Position numbers and translations under genes: made by a program | Shown here: positions 25,873 through 35,600 of the stretch, piece by piece | How positions within the stretch are numbered: the stretch's first letter is position 1 | Layout of the letters: the number at the start of each line of letters is the position of its first letter | Notes under the pieces: model-generated | What the model was told of the DNA's origin: nothing | The model's database searches: none | The model's input: the letters and a program-made list of their open reading frames with translations, nothing else | NCBI RefSeq assembly: GCF_026241195.1 | Contig: NZ_JAPFQO010000001.1 | Coordinates: forward strand, 434,001 to 498,000 | DNA length: 64,000 bases | Direction of reading: 5' to 3' | DNA from: Pontibacter anaerobius | Lineage (GTDB): Bacteria > Bacteroidota > Bacteroidia > Cytophagales > Hymenobacteraceae

Positions 25873-27210
25873 ATGAAAAAGTTATTACTATGTGTAGTAG
25901 CAGGTCTCGGCCTTTGCTGCTCCGGAGGAAGTGCCATGGCGCAGGGCTCCGAGCTTTATGGTGCGGGTCTAAAGGTGCCCTTGAACGAGGACGGCTCAAA
26001 GTATTTTCGGCTTATTGCATGGAACCAGGTGTGGATGCGCTACAACGACAACAACTCGGGTTCCATCCGCAACGGCGAACTGGTAGACAACACCTTTGAT
26101 GTAGGCCTGCGCCGCTCCCGTGTGCTGCTCTATGCCCAGATAAGCCCCCGGTTCCTGATCTTAACGCATTTTGGCATCAACAACCAGAATGCCGTAAGCG
26201 GGGGGCTCGCCAGCACCGACGGTAAAAAGCCGCAGCTCTACATGCACGACGCCTGGACAGAGTATAAAGTTCTGGACAAAAGCCTGTCGGTAGGTGCCGG
26301 TTTACATTACTGGAACGGCATATCGCGCATGACTAACGCCAGTACCCTGAATTTTCTGGCTTACGATGCGCCCATCTCCAACTGGCCTACCATTGAAGCC
26401 ATTGACCAGTTTGCACGCATGATCGGCATATACGCCAAAGGTAAGCTTGGCAAGCTGGACTACCGCATGGCCGTGAACGAGCCTTTCCTGACAAACACTG
26501 GCGGTGCCATAGGGTCGTCCGCCAACTATAATCCGCAGAATAATAACAAAGTATACCAGGGCTATTTTAACTACCAGTTCTGGGACCAGGAATCGAACCT
26601 GCTGCCATACTTTGTGGGCACCTATCTGGGTACTAAAAAGGTGTTTAACCTGGGTGCGGGTTTTATGCACAACAGCGATGGCATGTGGCGCGAGGAGGCA
26701 GTCTTTGGAGGAACCCGGGAGGTAGAGGAGGACATTGATCTGTTTGGGGTAGATGCTTTTATGGACCTGCCGCTGAACCAGGAGAAAGGCACGGCGCTAA
26801 CGGCCTATGCAGTTTACTACAACTACGACTTCGGGCGAAACAATGTGCGCAACATCGGCATTCTGAACCCGGCCACGGAGGGTGGTGGCCTGCGCGGCAA
26901 TGCCTTCCCGACGGTAGGTACCGGCGATATGGTGTATGCCCAGGCGGGCTTCCTGCTGCCCAAGGAGACTTTGGGTGAGAAATCGCGGCTGCAGCCCTAT
27001 GCGGCATTTAACTATGGCAACTTCGACGGCCTGAAAGACAGCGGCGGCGACAAGGTGCCGGTGAAAGTGCTGGATGTGGGCGCCAACCTGTTTCTGGAGG
27101 GGCATCATGCCAAAATCACGCTCAACTATCGCAACCGCCCCGATTTCACCAACATCAACAGCCTGAAGTACAGACCTGAGATCACGCTGCAGGCCATGAT
27201 ATACTTATAG
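25873..27210 (+). CDS. Outer-membrane porin (OprO/P-like beta-barrel)
   Basis: The 445-residue product has a signal peptide (MKKLLLCVVAGLGLCCSGGSAMAQ). It consists of alternating amphipathic strands with aromatic girdles and ends ITLQAMIYL, a C-terminal aromatic-aliphatic strand typical of outer-membrane barrels. RRSRVLLYAQISPRFLILTHFG near residue 75 resembles the beginning of phosphate-selective-porin-like barrels of Bacteroidota. The stop is followed after 35 nt by the DUF4212 and symporter genes, so it probably provides the outer-membrane route for the acid taken up by that symporter. The substrate assignment is inference. Confidence 0.85.
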   Translation: MKKLLLCVVAGLGLCCSGGSAMAQGSELYGAGLKVPLNEDGSKYFRLIAWNQVWMRYNDNNSGSIRNGELVDNTFDVGLRRSRVLLYAQISPRFLILTHFGINNQNAVSGGLASTDGKKPQLYMHDAWTEYKVLDKSLSVGAGLHYWNGISRMTNASTLNFLAYDAPISNWPTIEAIDQFARMIGIYAKGKLGKLDYRMAVNEPFLTNTGGAIGSSANYNPQNNNKVYQGYFNYQFWDQESNLLPYFVGTYLGTKKVFNLGAGFMHNSDGMWREEAVFGGTREVEEDIDLFGVDAFMDLPLNQEKGTALTAYAVYYNYDFGRNNVRNIGILNPATEGGGLRGNAFPTVGTGDMVYAQAGFLLPKETLGEKSRLQPYAAFNYGNFDGLKDSGGDKVPVKVLDVGANLFLEGHHAKITLNYRNRPDFTNINSLKYRPEITLQAMIYL

Positions 27211-27245
27211 CATCATCTAACCAAACAACTAACCTCTTTTAAGAA

Positions 27246-27509
27246 ATGGAAAATAACAGACAAAAGATGCAGGAGTACTGGAAGCGTAATGTGCGCATCC
27301 TGCTTACGCTGCTCGGCCTCTGGTTCGCGGTGTCCTACCTGTTCGGGATCCTGCTCGTGGATGAGCTCAACCGGTTCACGCTTGGCGGCTTTAAACTGGG
27401 TTTCTGGTTTGCCCAGCAGGGCTCTATCTACTGCTTCGTCATCATCATTTTTGTGTATGTGATCTTGATGAACAAGCTGGATAAGGAATTTGACGTGCAC
27501 GAAGATTAA
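27246..27509 (+). CDS. DUF4212 small subunit of the solute/sodium symporter
   Basis: The 87-residue protein has two membrane segments (about 17-37 and 53-75) and the family pattern [31 protein letters not shown]...[31 protein letters not shown]4212 proteins are almost always encoded directly upstream of an acetate-type SLC5 symporter and are thought to be its accessory subunit. Here the symporter starts 29 nt downstream. Confidence 0.95.
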   Translation: MENNRQKMQEYWKRNVRILLTLLGLWFAVSYLFGILLVDELNRFTLGGFKLGFWFAQQGSIYCFVIIIFVYVILMNKLDKEFDVHED

Positions 27510-27538
27510 CTGTTCCTCACCTTAAAAATCTACATGAT

Positions 27539-29230
27539 ATGAGCATTTTAGCTTGGACATACCTGATCGTGGGCATCACGTTTGCCCTCTACATCGGCAT
27601 CGCCATCTGGTCGCGGGCCGGATCTACAAAAGAGTTCTATGTGGCCGGGGGCGGCGTGAGCCCGCTGGCCAACGGCATGGCCACCGCCGCCGACTGGATG
27701 AGCGCGGCCTCCTTTATCTCCATGGCGGGCCTCATCTCGTTTATGGGTTACGACGGCTCGGTGTACCTGATGGGCTGGACGGGAGGCTACGTGCTGCTGG
27801 CCCTGCTGCTGGCACCCTACCTGCGTAAGTTCGGCAAGTTTACCGTTCCGGATTTTGTGGGTGACCGCTACTACTCCAGAACCGCACGCCTGGTGGCCGT
27901 TATCTGTGCCATCTTTATCTCCTTTACCTATGTGGCCGGTCAGATGCGTGGCGTGGGCATTGTGTTCTCCCGCTTCCTGGAAGTGCAGATCGAGACCGGT
28001 GTGATCATCGGTATGATCATCGTGCTGTTTTATGCCGTCCTGGGCGGTATGAAAGGCATTACCTATACCCAGGTGGCGCAGTACTGCGTGCTGATCTTTG
28101 CCTACATGGTGCCGGCGGTGTTTATCTCCATCATGCTCACAGGCAATCCGATTCCGCAGCTTGGTTTGGGCGGCGATGTGGCAGATGGTACCCCGCTGCT
28201 GGCGAAACTGGATGGTATGCTGACCGAGCTGGGCTTTGCAGAGTATACCGACGGTACAAAATCAACAATTGATGTTTTCTTCATCACGGCGGCCCTGATG
28301 GTGGGTACGGCTGGCTTGCCGCACGTAATTGTGCGCTTCTTTACGGTGCCTAAGGTGAAGGATGCGCGAAAGTCGGCCGGTTATGCGCTCGTGTTCATCG
28401 CCATACTTTATACTACAGCTCCGGCCATCGGTGCCTTTGGCCGCTACAACATGATCAACAACATCAGCAACAGACCAATTTCTGAGATGCCGCAGTGGGT
28501 ACAAAACTGGCAGAAAACCAAGCTGATCGGAATTGAGGATAAGAACGGCGACGGGCGCATTCAATATGTGAAAGACCCGGCCATAAACGAGCTGACCATC
28601 GACAAGGACATTATGGTGCTGGCCAACCCGGAAATCGCCAACCTGCCGAACTGGGTAATCGCACTGGTGGCGGCTGGTGGTCTGGCGGCGGCCCTCTCCA
28701 CAGCGGCTGGCCTGCTGCTGGTTATCTCCACGGCCATCTCCCACGACCTGCTCAAGAACTCCTTTATGCCGGATATCTCTGAGAAAAACGAACTGATAGC
28801 GGCACGTATCGCGGCTACCCTGGCGGTAGTGGTGGCGGGTTACTTTGGAATTTACCCGCCGGGATTTGTGGCTGAGGTGGTAGCCTTTGCCTTTGGACTA
28901 GCAGCCGCTTCGTTCTTCCCGGTCATCATCATGGGTATCTTCTCCACCCGCATGAACAAACAGGGGGCCATTTGGGGTATGGTGGTAGGCCTGGCCTTTA
29001 CCGTTGCCTACATCTCCTACTTCAAGTTCATCAACCCGGAGGCTAACCTGCCGGAGAACTGGTGGTTCGGTATATCGCCGGAAGGTATAGGCACACTGGG
29101 TATGGTGCTGAACTTCGTGGTTTCTTCCATCATCTCCAGAATGACGCCTCCGCCGCCAGCCCATATCCAGGACTTGGTAGAGGATATCCGTGTTCCACGT
29201 GGGGCCGGTACCGCAGCGGTGCATCATTAA
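27539..29230 (+). CDS. Sodium:solute symporter, acetate/cation type (ActP-like)
   Basis: This SLC5-family transporter of 563 residues has about 13 membrane segments. The N-terminus shows [42 protein letters not shown], close to ActP and other VC_2705-type monocarboxylate symporters. An insert around residues 215-245 and another near 320-345 ([15 protein letters not shown]) look soluble, and the second has an EF-hand-like DKNGDG. The partner DUF4212 gene and downstream acyl-CoA synthetases point to uptake of acetate or other short acids with Na+ or H+. The exact substrate is inferred from context. A hairpin follows the gene. Confidence 0.94.
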   Translation: MSILAWTYLIVGITFALYIGIAIWSRAGSTKEFYVAGGGVSPLANGMATAADWMSAASFISMAGLISFMGYDGSVYLMGWTGGYVLLALLLAPYLRKFGKFTVPDFVGDRYYSRTARLVAVICAIFISFTYVAGQMRGVGIVFSRFLEVQIETGVIIGMIIVLFYAVLGGMKGITYTQVAQYCVLIFAYMVPAVFISIMLTGNPIPQLGLGGDVADGTPLLAKLDGMLTELGFAEYTDGTKSTIDVFFITAALMVGTAGLPHVIVRFFTVPKVKDARKSAGYALVFIAILYTTAPAIGAFGRYNMINNISNRPISEMPQWVQNWQKTKLIGIEDKNGDGRIQYVKDPAINELTIDKDIMVLANPEIANLPNWVIALVAAGGLAAALSTAAGLLLVISTAISHDLLKNSFMPDISEKNELIAARIAATLAVVVAGYFGIYPPGFVAEVVAFAFGLAAASFFPVIIMGIFSTRMNKQGAIWGMVVGLAFTVAYISYFKFINPEANLPENWWFGISPEGIGTLGMVLNFVVSSIISRMTPPPPAHIQDLVEDIRVPRGAGTAAVHH

Positions 29231-29257
29231 TGGTTATTTGTTAATTTTTAAACTAAC

Positions 29258-29287
29258 AGGATGGCTGATTTCTGAGTCAGCCATCCT
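29258..29287 (+). terminator. Hairpin between transport genes and sensor genes (weak terminator or attenuator)
   Basis: AGGATGGCTGA (29258-29268) pairs perfectly with TCAGCCATCCT (29277-29287). The tail is AT-rich but has no long T-run, so partial termination between the porin/symporter unit and the sensor unit is more likely than a full stop. Confidence 0.5.
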
Positions 29288-29346
29288 AATTAGTTTAACT
29301 CTATAACTCCTAAACCCTCCAACTTTCAAACTCGCTAACTCCCAAC

Positions 29347-29568
29347 ATGCGCGATCAGGTAAAAGGCAGGCGGTTGTTCTTCATCAGTATCCTGTTTCTG
29401 GTGCTGCTGAATTTTCCGGTGCTGGCCATCTTTAACAGAGATGGTGTGGTGGCGGGTGTACCTGTTTTATACTTCTACCTGATGCTGTTGTGGCTGGTAA
29501 GCATTGCGGCGATCGGGCTGTTTGTGGAGCGCAAGCTTTTCCGGAAATCTAAACGCAGCAAAGTATGA
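29347..29568 (+). CDS. Small two-helix membrane protein preceding the SLC5-histidine kinase
   Basis: The 73-residue protein has two hydrophobic segments (about 10-28 and 38-60) and a basic C-terminus (RKLFRKSKRSKV). It overlaps the kinase gene by 4 nt (ATGA), which suggests translational coupling. The layout parallels DUF4212 plus symporter, that is, a tiny two-helix subunit ahead of an SLC5 protein. It may therefore serve the SLC5 part of the sensor in the same way. This is inference and no named family is recognised. Confidence 0.75.
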   Translation: MRDQVKGRRLFFISILFLVLLNFPVLAIFNRDGVVAGVPVLYFYLMLLWLVSIAAIGLFVERKLFRKSKRSKV

Positions 29569-32288
29569 ACTACTGGCTTGTGATTGGGGTGTCGTTTCTG
29601 TACCTGGCGCTGCTGTTCGGGCTGGCCAGCTGGGCGGAGCGCCGTTCGGCGGCCGGGCGGAGCTTTGTGAGCAATCCCTACATCTATGCGCTCTCCATGG
29701 CCGTGTACTGCACCGCCTGGACCTATTACGGCAGCGTGGGGCGGGCGGCCACCTCGGGCCTGGAGTACCTGGCCATTTACATCGGCCCTACGCTGATGGC
29801 GCCGCTGTGGTGGGTGGTGCTGCGCAAGATCATCCGCATCTGCAAAGTACAGCGCATCACCACCATCGCCGACTTTGTCGCCTCGCGCTACGGCAAAAGT
29901 ATAACGCTGGGCAGCCTGGTAACGGTGGTGTGTGTGGTCGGTATCATCCCGTACATTTCTATCCAGCTCAAAGCCATCGCCAGCAGCCTGAGCCTCCTTA
30001 CCGACACCGCCATACAGCAGGAGAACTTTCCGGATACCTCATTCTTTATAGCGGTGGGGCTGGGGCTGTTCACCATTGTGTATGGCACGCGGCACGTGGA
30101 GGCCACCGAGCGCCACGAGGGTATGGTAACGGCCATCGCCTTTGAGTCGGTGCTGAAGCTGGTAGTGTTTATGATGGCCGGCGTGTTTGTGACATACTTC
30201 GTGTTTAACGGCTTTGATGATGTGATGCTGCGGGCGCAGCAGCTGCCCAACTTTGAGAAACTGATGACCTTTGAGCAAGAGGGAGGCTTCGGTGAGTGGT
30301 TCTGGATGGTGTTCCTGTCCATGCTGGCCATACTTTTTTTGCCACGCCAGTTCCAGGTGGCCGTGGTGGAGAACGTGAACGAGCAGCACCTGAACAAGGC
30401 CATGTGGCTGTTCCCGCTGTACCTGTTCGCCATCAATATCTTCGTGCTGCCCATTGCCCTGGGCGGAAACCTGCTTTTCCCCCGGGGCGCTTTCGACGCC
30501 GATATGTTCGTGTTGGCCATACCTTTGAGCGAAGGGCAAAACCTGCTGGCGTTGCTGGTGTATCTGGGCGGCTACTCTGCGGCCACCAGCATGGTGATTG
30601 TGGCCACCATCTCCCTGAGCGTGATGATGAGCAACAACCTCGTGATGCCGCTGATGATCAACACGCCATACTTTAAAGCTGCCAATCAGGACCGCCTGAC
30701 GCGCATTCTGCTCTACAGCCGGCGCTTCTGCATCATGCTGGTGCTGTTGCTGGCCTATTTATACTACAAGGGAGTGGCCGAGTACTACTCTCTGGTGGAG
30801 GTGGGCCTGGTGTCGTTTGCGGCGGTGGCGCAGTTTGCCCCGGCCATTATCGGCGGCATTTTCTGGAAGGAGGGATCTAAGGGAGGCGCGCTGGCAGGTA
30901 TCCTGGTGGGCTCTATACTTTGGTTTTATACTTTGGTGGTGCCCTCCATGGTAGGCGTGGGCATGCTGCCGACCAGCGTGATGAGCGAGGGGCCTTTCGG
31001 GATGGCGTGGCTGAGGCCGTTTGAGCTGTTCGGGCTGCAGGGGATGGGCTACATCTCGCATGCCATGTTCTGGAGCATGTTCCTGAACTCCGGCTTATAC
31101 ATTGGAGTGTCTTTGCTGAGCCGGCAAACCTCGCAGGAGCGCAACCAGGCCGAGGTGTTCGTGGATATTTTCCGCTACTCCACCGTGTATGAGTCGTCCA
31201 TCGTCTGGAAGGGCACGGCCTACATGCCGGATATCAAATCGATGCTGGTGAGTTTTTTGGGCGAGCAGCGCACCGAGAAAGCCTTGAAATCCTTCCGGAA
31301 TAAGTACCCCGCTCCGGAGGACGCCACCGGTAAGGCCGACCCGAAACTGGTGACCTACGCCGAGAAGCTGCTGTCCGGGGTGATCGGCTCTTCGTCGGCG
31401 CGCATCATGGTGGCCTCGGTGGTGAAGGAGGAGGAGATAAGTATAGAGGAAGTGCTCAACATCCTGCGTGAGTCGCAGCAGCTGATAAGTATAAACAACG
31501 AGCTGCGGCGCAAATCGCTGGAGCTGCGCCAGGCCACCGAGCAACTGCGCACCGCCAACGAAAGGCTAAAGCACCTCGACGAGCTCAAAGACGAGTTCCT
31601 CTCCACGGTAACGCACGAGCTGCGCACGCCGCTTACCTCTATCCGGGCCTTATCGGAGATTTTGTATGATAACCCTGACATGGGGCGCGAGGACCAGGAG
31701 CATTTTCTGCACACCATCGTGAAGGAGTCGGAGCGGCTGACGCGGCTGATCACGCAGGTGCTGGATTTGGAGCGCTTCGAGAGCGGGCGACAGAAACTGA
31801 GCCTGGAGCCGGTGCAATTGCAGGAGGTGGTAAACGAGGCCGTGGAGGCGCTGGAGCAGCTGGTGGAGGAGAAAAGTATAGAGCTGGTGGTGGATGTGCA
31901 GCAAAGCCTGCCAAGTATAAACGCCGACCGCGACCGTCTGATGCAGGTGCTGGTAAACCTGATCTCCAACGCCATCAAGTTCTGCAACCCCGAGCACGGC
32001 CGGATCATCGTATCGGTCTATTACCTGGACGGCGACGTGAAGGTGAATGTGGTGGACAACGGCAAGGGCATAGACGAGGAGAGCCAGCGGCAGATTTTTG
32101 ACAAGTTTTACCAGGCCCGCAACCAGAACATCCGCAAGCCGGAGGGCAGCGGGCTGGGGCTGGCCATCAGCAAAAAGATAATTGAGTCGCACCAGGGGCG
32201 GCTGTGGGTAGAGAGCGAGCCGGGCAAAGGAGCGAAATTCTCGTTTACGCTGCCGGTAAAAGTAACCGCCTCTGCCGCTAAAGTATAA
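29565..32288 (+). CDS. SLC5 transporter-histidine kinase hybrid (CrbS/CbrA-like)
   Basis: The 907-residue protein couples an N-terminal SLC5/SSS domain (about residues 1-510, around 13 membrane segments) to a cytoplasmic kinase. A coiled coil (about 635-672) joins the SLC5 part to a HisKA domain with phospho-acceptor His684 in VTHELRTPLTSIRALSE. A HATPase domain follows, with N box NLISNAIKF, G1 DNGKGID and G2 GSGLGLAISKK (about 785-900). No PAS domain is apparent. Proteobacterial CrbS has this architecture and controls acetate use through acs. The neighbouring acyl-CoA synthetases and symporter fit the same role. The cognate regulator follows after 4 nt. Confidence 0.93.
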   Translation: MNYWLVIGVSFLYLALLFGLASWAERRSAAGRSFVSNPYIYALSMAVYCTAWTYYGSVGRAATSGLEYLAIYIGPTLMAPLWWVVLRKIIRICKVQRITTIADFVASRYGKSITLGSLVTVVCVVGIIPYISIQLKAIASSLSLLTDTAIQQENFPDTSFFIAVGLGLFTIVYGTRHVEATERHEGMVTAIAFESVLKLVVFMMAGVFVTYFVFNGFDDVMLRAQQLPNFEKLMTFEQEGGFGEWFWMVFLSMLAILFLPRQFQVAVVENVNEQHLNKAMWLFPLYLFAINIFVLPIALGGNLLFPRGAFDADMFVLAIPLSEGQNLLALLVYLGGYSAATSMVIVATISLSVMMSNNLVMPLMINTPYFKAANQDRLTRILLYSRRFCIMLVLLLAYLYYKGVAEYYSLVEVGLVSFAAVAQFAPAIIGGIFWKEGSKGGALAGILVGSILWFYTLVVPSMVGVGMLPTSVMSEGPFGMAWLRPFELFGLQGMGYISHAMFWSMFLNSGLYIGVSLLSRQTSQERNQAEVFVDIFRYSTVYESSIVWKGTAYMPDIKSMLVSFLGEQRTEKALKSFRNKYPAPEDATGKADPKLVTYAEKLLSGVIGSSSARIMVASVVKEEEISIEEVLNILRESQQLISINNELRRKSLELRQATEQLRTANERLKHLDELKDEFLSTVTHELRTPLTSIRALSEILYDNPDMGREDQEHFLHTIVKESERLTRLITQVLDLERFESGRQKLSLEPVQLQEVVNEAVEALEQLVEEKSIELVVDVQQSLPSINADRDRLMQVLVNLISNAIKFCNPEHGRIIVSVYYLDGDVKVNVVDNGKGIDEESQRQIFDKFYQARNQNIRKPEGSGLGLAISKKIIESHQGRLWVESEPGKGAKFSFTLPVKVTASAAKV

Positions 32289-32292
32289 AACT

Positions 32293-32676
32293 ATGAGTAA
32301 GAATAAAGAAAAACTGAAGGTGTTGGTAGTGGACGATGAGCCGAGTATCCTGCTGCCGCTGGAGTTCCTGATGCGCAAGAATGGCTTTCAGGTATTTATA
32401 GCACGTAATGGTACTGAGGCCATTGACAGTGTGGACAAAGAGCTGCCGGAAGTAGTGGTGCTGGATATTATGATGCCTGACGTGGATGGCTACGAGGTAT
32501 GCCGCCACATCCGGGAGAAAAAAGAAATGAACGGGGCCAAGGTGATCTTCCTGAGTGCGAAAACCAAGGACGCCGATATCAAGAAAGGGTATGCCGTGGG
32601 GGCTGACCTCTACATCCCGAAGCCTTTCTCCACCCGTTTTTTGATGGAGAAGATCAAAGACCTGACAGCAAGTTGA
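32293..32676 (+). CDS. Receiver-only response regulator paired with the SLC5-kinase
   Basis: The 127-residue protein is a single REC domain. It has the acidic pair DDEPS (14-15), phospho-acceptor Asp58 in VVVLDIMMPDVDGYE, Thr/Ser switch region FLSAKTKDADIKKGY and Lys110 in YIPKPFS. It ends 17 residues later, so no DNA-binding or enzymatic output domain is present. This differs from proteobacterial CrbR, which carries a LuxR-type HTH. The output may be through protein contact with another regulator. It sits between the kinase (4 nt) and the acyl-CoA synthetase gene (23 nt). Confidence 0.95.
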   Translation: MSKNKEKLKVLVVDDEPSILLPLEFLMRKNGFQVFIARNGTEAIDSVDKELPEVVVLDIMMPDVDGYEVCRHIREKKEMNGAKVIFLSAKTKDADIKKGYAVGADLYIPKPFSTRFLMEKIKDLTAS

Positions 32677-32699
32677 CGGAAATCTAAAATACTGGAACT

Positions 32700-35600
32700 A
32701 TGGAGACACGGAGCAAAAAAACATACGCCAAAGAGCACGCCAGAAGTATAGCCGACCCGGAGGGGTTCTGGGGGGAGCAGGCCGGGCAGATAGCCTGGTA
32801 CGAGAAACCGCAGCAGGTGCTCAGCACTGACGAGAACGGCTTTTACCGCTGGTTTAAAGGCGGCAAGCTGAACACCGCTTACCTGGCCCTGGACTACCAC
32901 GTGGAGAACGGCCGCGCCGACCAGGACGCCCTCATCTACGACTCGCCGGTGACGGGCGTGGTGAAAAAGTATACGTATGCCGAGCTGCGTGATTTCGTGG
33001 CCCGTTTTGCAGGGGCGCTGCAGGGTTTGGGAGTGGGGAAAGGCGATACCGTGGTGATCTACATGCCGGTGATACCCGAGGCCGTGGTGGCGATGCTGGC
33101 CTGCGCGCGCCTTGGCGCCATCCACTCGGTGGTGTTCGGCGGTTTTGCCCCGCATGAGCTCAGCGTGCGCGTGGATGATGCCAAGCCTAAGGTGGTGATC
33201 TCCGCCTCCTGCGGCATCGAGTTCGATAAGGTGATCCCATACAAACCCCTGCTGGACAAGGCCCTGCAGAGCAGCACCCACCAACCTGAGCATACCATCA
33301 TTTTCCAGCGGCCGCAGATACAAGCCGATATGATGCCGGGCCGCGACCTGGACTACATAGAGCTGCTGCAGCAGGCAGAGCCAGCCGAATGCGTTCCCGT
33401 AGACGCCACCGACCCACTGTACATACTGTATACTTCCGGTACTACCGGTAAGCCGAAGGGCATCGTGCGCGACAACGGCGGCCATGCCGTGGCCCTGAAG
33501 TATAGCATGAAGGCCGTGTACGACGTGGACCCCGGCGATGTGTTCTGGGCGGCCTCGGATGTGGGCTGGGCCGTGGGCCATTCATACTTGGTTTATGCAC
33601 CGCTGATCCATGGCTGCACCTCCATACTTTTCGAAGGCAAGCCGGTGCGCACACCTGATGCAGGCACCTTTTGGCGCATCATTCAGCAGCACGAGGTGAA
33701 GGTGCTGTTTACGGCGCCAACCGCTTTCCGGGCCATCAAAAAAGAGGACCCGGAAGGGATTTTCAAGAAAAAATATGCCACCCCATCCTTAAAATACCTA
33801 TTTTTAGCTGGAGAGCGCTGCGACCCGGCTACCTACTACTGGGCCAAAGACCTGCTGCAGGTACCCGTGGTAGACCACTGGTGGCAAACGGAATCGGGCT
33901 GGCCGATGGTGGCCAACATGATGGGGCTGGAGCCTTTTCAGCCCAAGCCGGGCTCTGCCGGCAAGCCTGTCTGCGGCTACGAGGTGCACATCCTGAACGA
34001 GGAGGGACAGCAACTCATTCCGGGGCAGGAGGGCATCGTGGCCGTTAAACTGCCGCTGCCGCCGGGTTGCCTGCCCACGCTCTGGGAGGACGACGAGCGC
34101 TTCCGCAAATCATACCTGGAGCGCTTCCCGGGCTATTACATGACCGGCGACGGCGGCTACAAAGACGAGGAAGGCTACGTATACATCATGGGCCGTATCG
34201 ACGATGTGATCAACGTTTCGGGGCACAGGCTCTCTACCGGCGAGATGGAGGAAATGGTGGCCTCGCATGCGGCGGTGGCTGAGTGTGCCGTGATCGGCAT
34301 TGCCGACGAGCTGCGCGGCCAGCGGCCTATCGGGTTGGTGGTGCTGAAGGACGGGCAGACGATTGGCGAGGAGCAGCTGGAGCAGGAGCTGGTGGCCGTG
34401 CTGCGCGAGAAGATTGGCGCGGTGGCCTACTTTAAAACCGCCCTGCAGGTGCAGCGGCTGCCCAAAACACGCTCTGGCAAAATCCTGCGCCGCACCCTGC
34501 GCCACATCGCCGACGGTACGCCTTACGCCGTACCATCCACCATCGACGACCCGGCCATATTGACCGAAATTTACGATCTCCTGAAAAAGAGACGCATCGG
34601 AAATGCTTTTATCAACCTTAAAACGCAATCTAACCAAGAACTAAACCTTGCCATGACGAACTATCAAGTTAAAACCTACGAAGAGTACCAGGATGCCTAC
34701 AAGCGCAGTGTGGAGGACCCGGAAGGATTCTGGAACGACATTGCCGACACCTTTACCTGGCGCAAGAAGTGGGACAAGACACTGGAGTGGAATTTTGACG
34801 AGCCGAACGTGAAGTGGTTCCAGGGCGGAAAGCTGAACATCACCGAAAACTGCCTGGACCGCCACCTGAAAACACGCGGAAACAAGCTGGCCCTGATCTG
34901 GGAGCCCAACGATCCGAAGGAAAGATTTGTGCGCTACACTTACCGCGAACTGCATGAGAAAGTATGCCAGTTTGCCAACGTACTCAAAAAGAACGGAGCT
35001 AAAAAGGGCGACCGCATCTGTATCTACATGCCGATGATTCCGGAGTTGGCAATTGCGGTACTGGCCTGCGCGCGCATCGGGGCAATCCACTCGGTGGTGT
35101 TTGCCGGTTTTTCAGCCGTAGCCATGGCCGACCGCATTAACGATGCACAATGCAGCATGGTGCTTACGTCGGATGGCCTGAACCGCGGTGCCAAGCAGAT
35201 ACCGGTAAAGCGCGTGGTGGATGAGGCGCTGGAAAACTGCTCATCCGTAGAAAAAGTTATAGTAGTGGAGCGCCTTGGCTGGGCCGTGAACATGGTGGAA
35301 GGCCGCGATGTATGGTTCCATGACGAAGTAAAGACCGTGAGCAAAGACTGCCCTGCCGAGGAAATGGACGCCGAGGACATGCTGTTCATACTTTATACGT
35401 CGGGCTCTACGGGCAAGCCGAAAGGTGTGGTGCATACCTGCGGTGGCTACATGGTATATGCGCAGTACAGTTTCACGAACGTTTTCCAGACCCAGGAAAG
35501 CGATGTGTACTGGTGTACCGCCGACATCGGCTGGATAACTGGCCATACGTATTTGCTTTACGGTCCGCTACTGAGCGGCGCTACGACGCTGATGTTCGAG

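Noticed and set aside
32610..33581. Open frame of 323 codons opposite the acyl-CoA synthetase gene
   Set aside because: It is a shadow of a clearly coding sense gene, His/Gly-rich in composition, with no recognisable domain.
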